From Paraburkholderia sp. BL23I1N1 (GTDB lineage: Bacteria > Pseudomonadota > Gammaproteobacteria > Burkholderiales > Burkholderiaceae), in contig NZ_RAPV01000001.1 in NCBI RefSeq assembly GCF_003610295.1, positions 3,534,001 through 3,598,000 on the forward strand: 64,000 nucleotides of DNA, written 5' to 3'. Made by a program: the position numbers and the translations under genes. Positions 61,121-64,000 of this stretch are shown here, in pieces; position 1 is the first letter of the stretch, and each line of letters begins with the position of its first letter. The notes beneath the pieces were generated by a model. That model was not told the DNA's origin and did not search any database. It was given only the letters and a program-made list of their open reading frames with translations.

Positions 61121-61969
61121 TCACTCCGCCGCGTAAGTCCTTTGCGTCTGTTCGCCGAGACCCTCAATACCGAGACGTATCGTTTGGCCCGGCTTCAGAT
61201 ACACCGGATTCGGCTTCACGCCCATGCCGACGCCCGGCGGCGTGCCGGTCGAAATCACGTCGCCTGGTTGCAGGCTCATGCACTGCGACACATACGACAC
61301 CAGCTTCGCAACGCCGAACACCATCGTCTTCGTGCTGCCGTTCTGATAACGGTGGCCGTCCACTTCGAGCCACAGACTCAGGTTCTGCGGATCGGCCACT
61401 TCGTCACGCGTGACGACCCACGGACCGATCGGGCCGAACGTATCGAAGCCCTTGCCCTTGTCCCACGTGCCGCCGCGTTCGATCTGCCATTCGCGTTCCG
61501 ACACGTCGTTGATCACGCAATAACCGGCGACGTAATCGAGCGCGTTCGCTTCGTCGATATTTTTCGCCGGCTTGCCGATCACCACGCCGAGTTCGACTTC
61601 CCAGTCGGTCTTCTTCGAGCCGCGCGGAATTTCGACGTCGTCGTTCGGGCCACAGATCGCGCTCGTCCACTTGTTGAAAATCACCGGTTCCGCCGGCACC
61701 GGCAGATTCGATTCAGCCGCGTGGTCCGCGTAGTTCAACCCGATACAGATGAACTTGCCGATCTTGCCGACGCACGGGCCCATGCGCGGATTGCCTTCCA
61801 CGACCGGCAGCGAAGCCGGGTCGAGCGCGCGCAGTTTGGCGAGGCTTTCGTCGCTCAGCGCAGCGCCGTCGATATCGCCGACCACCTTCGACAGATCGCG
61901 AATCTTGCCTTGCGCGTCGAGCAAGCCCGGCTTTTCCTGGCCTTTCGGCCCATAACGAAGCAGTTTCAT
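61121..61969 (-). CDS. FAH-family hydrolase, probable 2,4-diketo-3-deoxy-L-fuconate hydrolase
   Basis: A 282-aa fumarylacetoacetate-hydrolase-fold protein. Metal-binding and active-site residues lie in WEVELGVVIGKPAKNIDE (about 150-167) and DVSEREWQIERGG (about 183-195), with GDVISTGTPPGVG near the C-terminus. In the non-phosphorylative L-fucose pathway such an enzyme cleaves 2,4-diketo-3-deoxy-L-fuconate to pyruvate and lactate; the neighbours support that role. Ureidoglycolate lyase is often the automatic annotation and is less likely here. It is the last gene of the operon. Confidence 0.85.
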   Translation of the reverse strand: MKLLRYGPKGQEKPGLLDAQGKIRDLSKVVGDIDGAALSDESLAKLRALDPASLPVVEGNPRMGPCVGKIGKFICIGLNYADHAAESNLPVPAEPVIFNKWTSAICGPNDDVEIPRGSKKTDWEVELGVVIGKPAKNIDEANALDYVAGYCVINDVSEREWQIERGGTWDKGKGFDTFGPIGPWVVTRDEVADPQNLSLWLEVDGHRYQNGSTKTMVFGVAKLVSYVSQCMSLQPGDVISTGTPPGVGMGVKPNPVYLKPGQTIRLGIEGLGEQTQRTYAAE

Positions 61970-62040
61970 CGTTGCACTTCCCTTTACGTTCAGTGGTATT
62001 CGGTTCGTGTGTCTTAGCTTGCAGTGAGCAGCCGGACGCG

Positions 62041-62784
62041 TCAGTTCGACCAGCCACCGTCGATCACATGCGCGTGACCCGTGGTGAACGCCGATTCGTC
62101 AGACGCGAGATACAGCGCCAACGCGGCGATCTCTTCCGGCTTGCCGATGCGGCCCATCGGCTGGCGCGCGACAAAGGCCGCCTGCACGGCCTCGAGCGTC
62201 GCGCCTTGCGCTTTGGCCTGCTCGACGATCCGCTGTTCGAGCGACGGCGAAGCCACCGTGCCCGGGCAGATCGCGTTACAGCGTACACCACGTGTGATGA
62301 AATCCGCAGCGACGGACTTGGTCAGCCCGATCACCGCGGCCTTCGACGCGCTGTATGCAAAGCGGTTCGGCACGCCCTTCACGCTCGACGCCGCCGACGA
62401 CATATTGATGATCGACCCGCCGCCCTTCTCCAGCATGGCGGGCAAAAACGCGCGGATCATGCGGTACATCGCCTTCGCGTTCAGGTCGAAGGCGAAGTCC
62501 CAATCTTCTTCGCTGCATTCGAGAATGGAGCCGGCATGTACGAAGCCCGCGCAGTTGAACAGCACGTCGATCGCGCCGAGTTCGCCCGCCAGCGCCTTGA
62601 TCGCAGCGTTGTCGCGCACGTCGAGCTTGCGCGCGTCGACCGGCTTGCCGGCGAGTCCGTCGATGCGGATATCGGTGGCGATCACGCGCGCGCCTTCGCG
62701 CGCGAACAGTTCCGCAGTGGCCAGACCGATGCCTTGTCCTGCCGCTGTGATCAGGGCCGTCTTGCCGGCCAGTCTTTGTGTCAT
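62041..62784 (-). CDS. SDR oxidoreductase, probable 2-keto-3-deoxy-L-fuconate dehydrogenase
   Basis: A 247-aa classical short-chain dehydrogenase. The NAD-binding TAAGQGIG motif is near residues 13-20, NMSSAAS carries the catalytic Ser (about 134), and YSASKAA holds the Tyr and Lys (about 149 and 153). The ATG at 62784 has GGAG before it; an in-frame extension reaches 62835. It oxidises 2-keto-3-deoxy-fuconate in the inferred pathway, between the lactonase and FAH genes. Confidence 0.88.
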   Translation of the reverse strand: MTQRLAGKTALITAAGQGIGLATAELFAREGARVIATDIRIDGLAGKPVDARKLDVRDNAAIKALAGELGAIDVLFNCAGFVHAGSILECSEEDWDFAFDLNAKAMYRMIRAFLPAMLEKGGGSIINMSSAASSVKGVPNRFAYSASKAAVIGLTKSVAADFITRGVRCNAICPGTVASPSLEQRIVEQAKAQGATLEAVQAAFVARQPMGRIGKPEEIAALALYLASDESAFTTGHAHVIDGGWSN

Positions 62785-62850
62785 GTACGACTCCAGTTGA
62801 ATGGGCTTTCGCTTGTCTTCGCAACGTGCTTTCACAACGCGCGTGTCACA

Positions 62851-63681
62851 TCAAAGCCGATAAAACGCGGCGGCATTGCCGCCAAAAACCGCCTCACGCT
62901 CGTCGTCGCTCAAGGACGCGAGCAAGGTGTTCGCCACCGAGTGCCAGAGCAGATAGTCGCCGTTCAGATCGAGCACCGGCCAGTCGCTGCCCCACATCAA
63001 GCGCGCGGGACCGAACGACTTCAGCAGATGATCGACATACGGTTGCAGGGTTCCCTCGGTCCAGCCAGGCGAAGCTTCTGTCACCAGTCCCGACAGCTTG
63101 CAGTGCACTTGCGGCAACGTTGCGAGCCGCGTGATGGCATCGGCCCACGGCTGCCAGGCCGCGCGACCGTAGCGGATCGGGGGCTTCGCGCCGTGATCGA
63201 CAACAATGCGCAACGCAGGAAAACGCGCCGCGAACGTTTCGAAATGCTCGACGTGCCGCGCGTAAATCAACGCGTCGAACGCGAGGTCGTGCGCGATCAA
63301 TGCTTCGATTGCGGGCGCCAGGTCCGGATTCGCGATCCAGGTGTCGTCGGGTAAATCCTGCAGCATCGGCCGCACGCCCTTGAACTTCGGCTCGTGCGCG
63401 AAAGCGTCGATTACTTCCGGCGCAGTCGGCAAGAGCAACGGCACCCAACCCACCACGGCTGCGATCGAGGGCTCTTCGCGCGCGATGTCCAGCAGGTAAC
63501 GTGTTTCGTCGATCGTCGGCGCCGCCTGCACCACCACCGTCCGCTCGATGCCCGCCGTTTCGCGTAGCGGTTTGAGATCGGCGGGACCGAACGTCCGGTA
63601 CAGGATCTTCAGTTCCGGCGTGAGCCACTCGTAGTCGCCGCGAGCGGGGTCCCAATAGTGCTGGTGCGCGTCGATAGGCAT
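62851..63681 (-). CDS. Amidohydrolase, probable L-fuconolactone hydrolase
   Basis: A 276-aa amidohydrolase-superfamily (amidohydro_2 / COG3618) protein. The N-terminal metal-site motif is DAHQHYWDP, later histidines lie in IVVDHGAKPPI near 165-175, and the final Asp is in MWGSDWPVLD near 235. COG3618 enzymes hydrolyse sugar lactones. The ATG at 63681 is 7 bp after the aldo/keto reductase stop. Confidence 0.88.
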   Translation of the reverse strand: MPIDAHQHYWDPARGDYEWLTPELKILYRTFGPADLKPLRETAGIERTVVVQAAPTIDETRYLLDIAREEPSIAAVVGWVPLLLPTAPEVIDAFAHEPKFKGVRPMLQDLPDDTWIANPDLAPAIEALIAHDLAFDALIYARHVEHFETFAARFPALRIVVDHGAKPPIRYGRAAWQPWADAITRLATLPQVHCKLSGLVTEASPGWTEGTLQPYVDHLLKSFGPARLMWGSDWPVLDLNGDYLLWHSVANTLLASLSDDEREAVFGGNAAAFYRL

Positions 63682-63688
63682 CGTCAAA

Positions 63689-64000
63689 TCAGTCCTCTGG
63701 TGCGGGCGCGCGACTGTCGAGCAAGCCTTTGTCACGCAACGCGGACCACAAATCCGCAGGGATCGGCAGCTCGAACGACGCGGCGTTCTCGCGCAACTCG
63801 TCGGCACTGCGCGCGCCGGTCAACACGGTCGCGACCGCCGGATGCGCATACGGAAACTGCAAGGCCGCGGCAGCCAGCGACACGCCATGCACCCGGCACA
63901 CCGCTTCGAGCCGAGCGACGCGTTCGATAACTTCGCTCGGCGCATCGCCGTAATTGAATTTCAGATCGCCTTCAACACCGCGCGCAAGAATGCCCGAATT
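63689..64000 (-). CDS. Aldo/keto reductase, probable L-fucose (D-threo-aldose) dehydrogenase, 5' part outside window
   Basis: C-terminal 103 residues of an aldo/keto reductase. NSGILARG followed by FNYGDAP is typical of bacterial galactose/fucose dehydrogenases. SLAAAALQFPYAHPAVATVL and GARSADELREN are the usual C-terminal NAD(P)-binding segments. The frame is open through base 64000. It is the most upstream visible gene of the sugar oxidation operon. Confidence 0.85.
   Translation of the reverse strand, partial: NSGILARGVEGDLKFNYGDAPSEVIERVARLEAVCRVHGVSLAAAALQFPYAHPAVATVLTGARSADELRENAASFELPIPADLWSALRDKGLLDSRAPAPED

Noticed and set aside
61121..61969. Ureidoglycolate lyase of allantoin degradation
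   Set aside because: Neighbours are sugar-acid genes, not purine catabolism; the FAH fold is shared by both activities.

Overview
The window looks like a Burkholderia sensu lato replicon, most probably chromosome 2 of a Paraburkholderia. It is GC-rich throughout, and the gene orders trpF-trpB-methyltransferase, leuC-entericidin-leuD-leuB and gltA-sdhE-sdhBADC-GntR-mdh are the ones known from that group. A DUF3563 micro-protein and a second-chromosome style mixture of core metabolism and accessory functions fit the same assignment. I could not run a search, so genus level is an inference.

Layout. (1) 1-11250, minus strand: amino-acid biosynthesis. A fimV-truA-trpF-trpB-DNA methyltransferase string (overlapping or closely spaced genes), then asd, then leuC-(entericidin)-leuD-leuB. 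Between leuB and asd lies an unannotated Thr/Ile/Lys-rich leader ORF followed by two mutually exclusive stem-loops; this is the most interesting item in the window. (2) 11465-26480: a TCA and methylcitrate block with gltA, sdhE, sdhB, sdhA, sdhD, sdhC and a GntR regulator on the minus strand, and mdh, an HpcH/HpaI-family lyase, a 46-aa coupled ORF, prpC, a lysozyme-inhibitor-like secreted protein, prpD and acnA on the plus strand. A perfect 20-bp palindrome sits between the GntR gene and mdh. (3) 26690-33570: an OmpA-associated hypothetical protein, a polyamine-type ABC transporter (ATPase, binding protein, two permeases) and a divergent MocR-type regulator. (4) 33570-48330: a large DUF748/AsmA-like envelope protein, a DUF1254/DUF1214 lipoprotein, a PaiB-like FMN protein, a copper P-type ATPase behind a CueR-like operator, a chemoreceptor behind a sigma-28-like promoter, a glutathione S-transferase, an intracellular PHB depolymerase, a cupin and a flavin reductase. 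(5) 48480-52100: an IS4-family insertion sequence with perfect 20-bp terminal repeats, inserted at the 3' end of a truncated filamentous-haemagglutinin (TpsA) gene; the upstream region is AT-rich. (6) 52100-61090: a 3-hydroxyacyl-CoA dehydrogenase, several small proteins, a membrane protein with one transmembrane helix, an AGE-family epimerase, a cold-shock protein, a second chemoreceptor with a sigma-28-like promoter, and a PaaI-like thioesterase. (7) 61121-64000: part of a non-phosphorylative L-fucose-type sugar oxidation operon (aldo/keto reductase, lactonase, SDR, FAH-family hydrolase), cut by the window edge.

No CRISPR array, rRNA, tRNA, prophage or complete secretion-system locus was recognised. 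Starts were chosen by family length, Shine-Dalgarno spacing and overlaps with neighbours; where two starts are plausible the entry says so.
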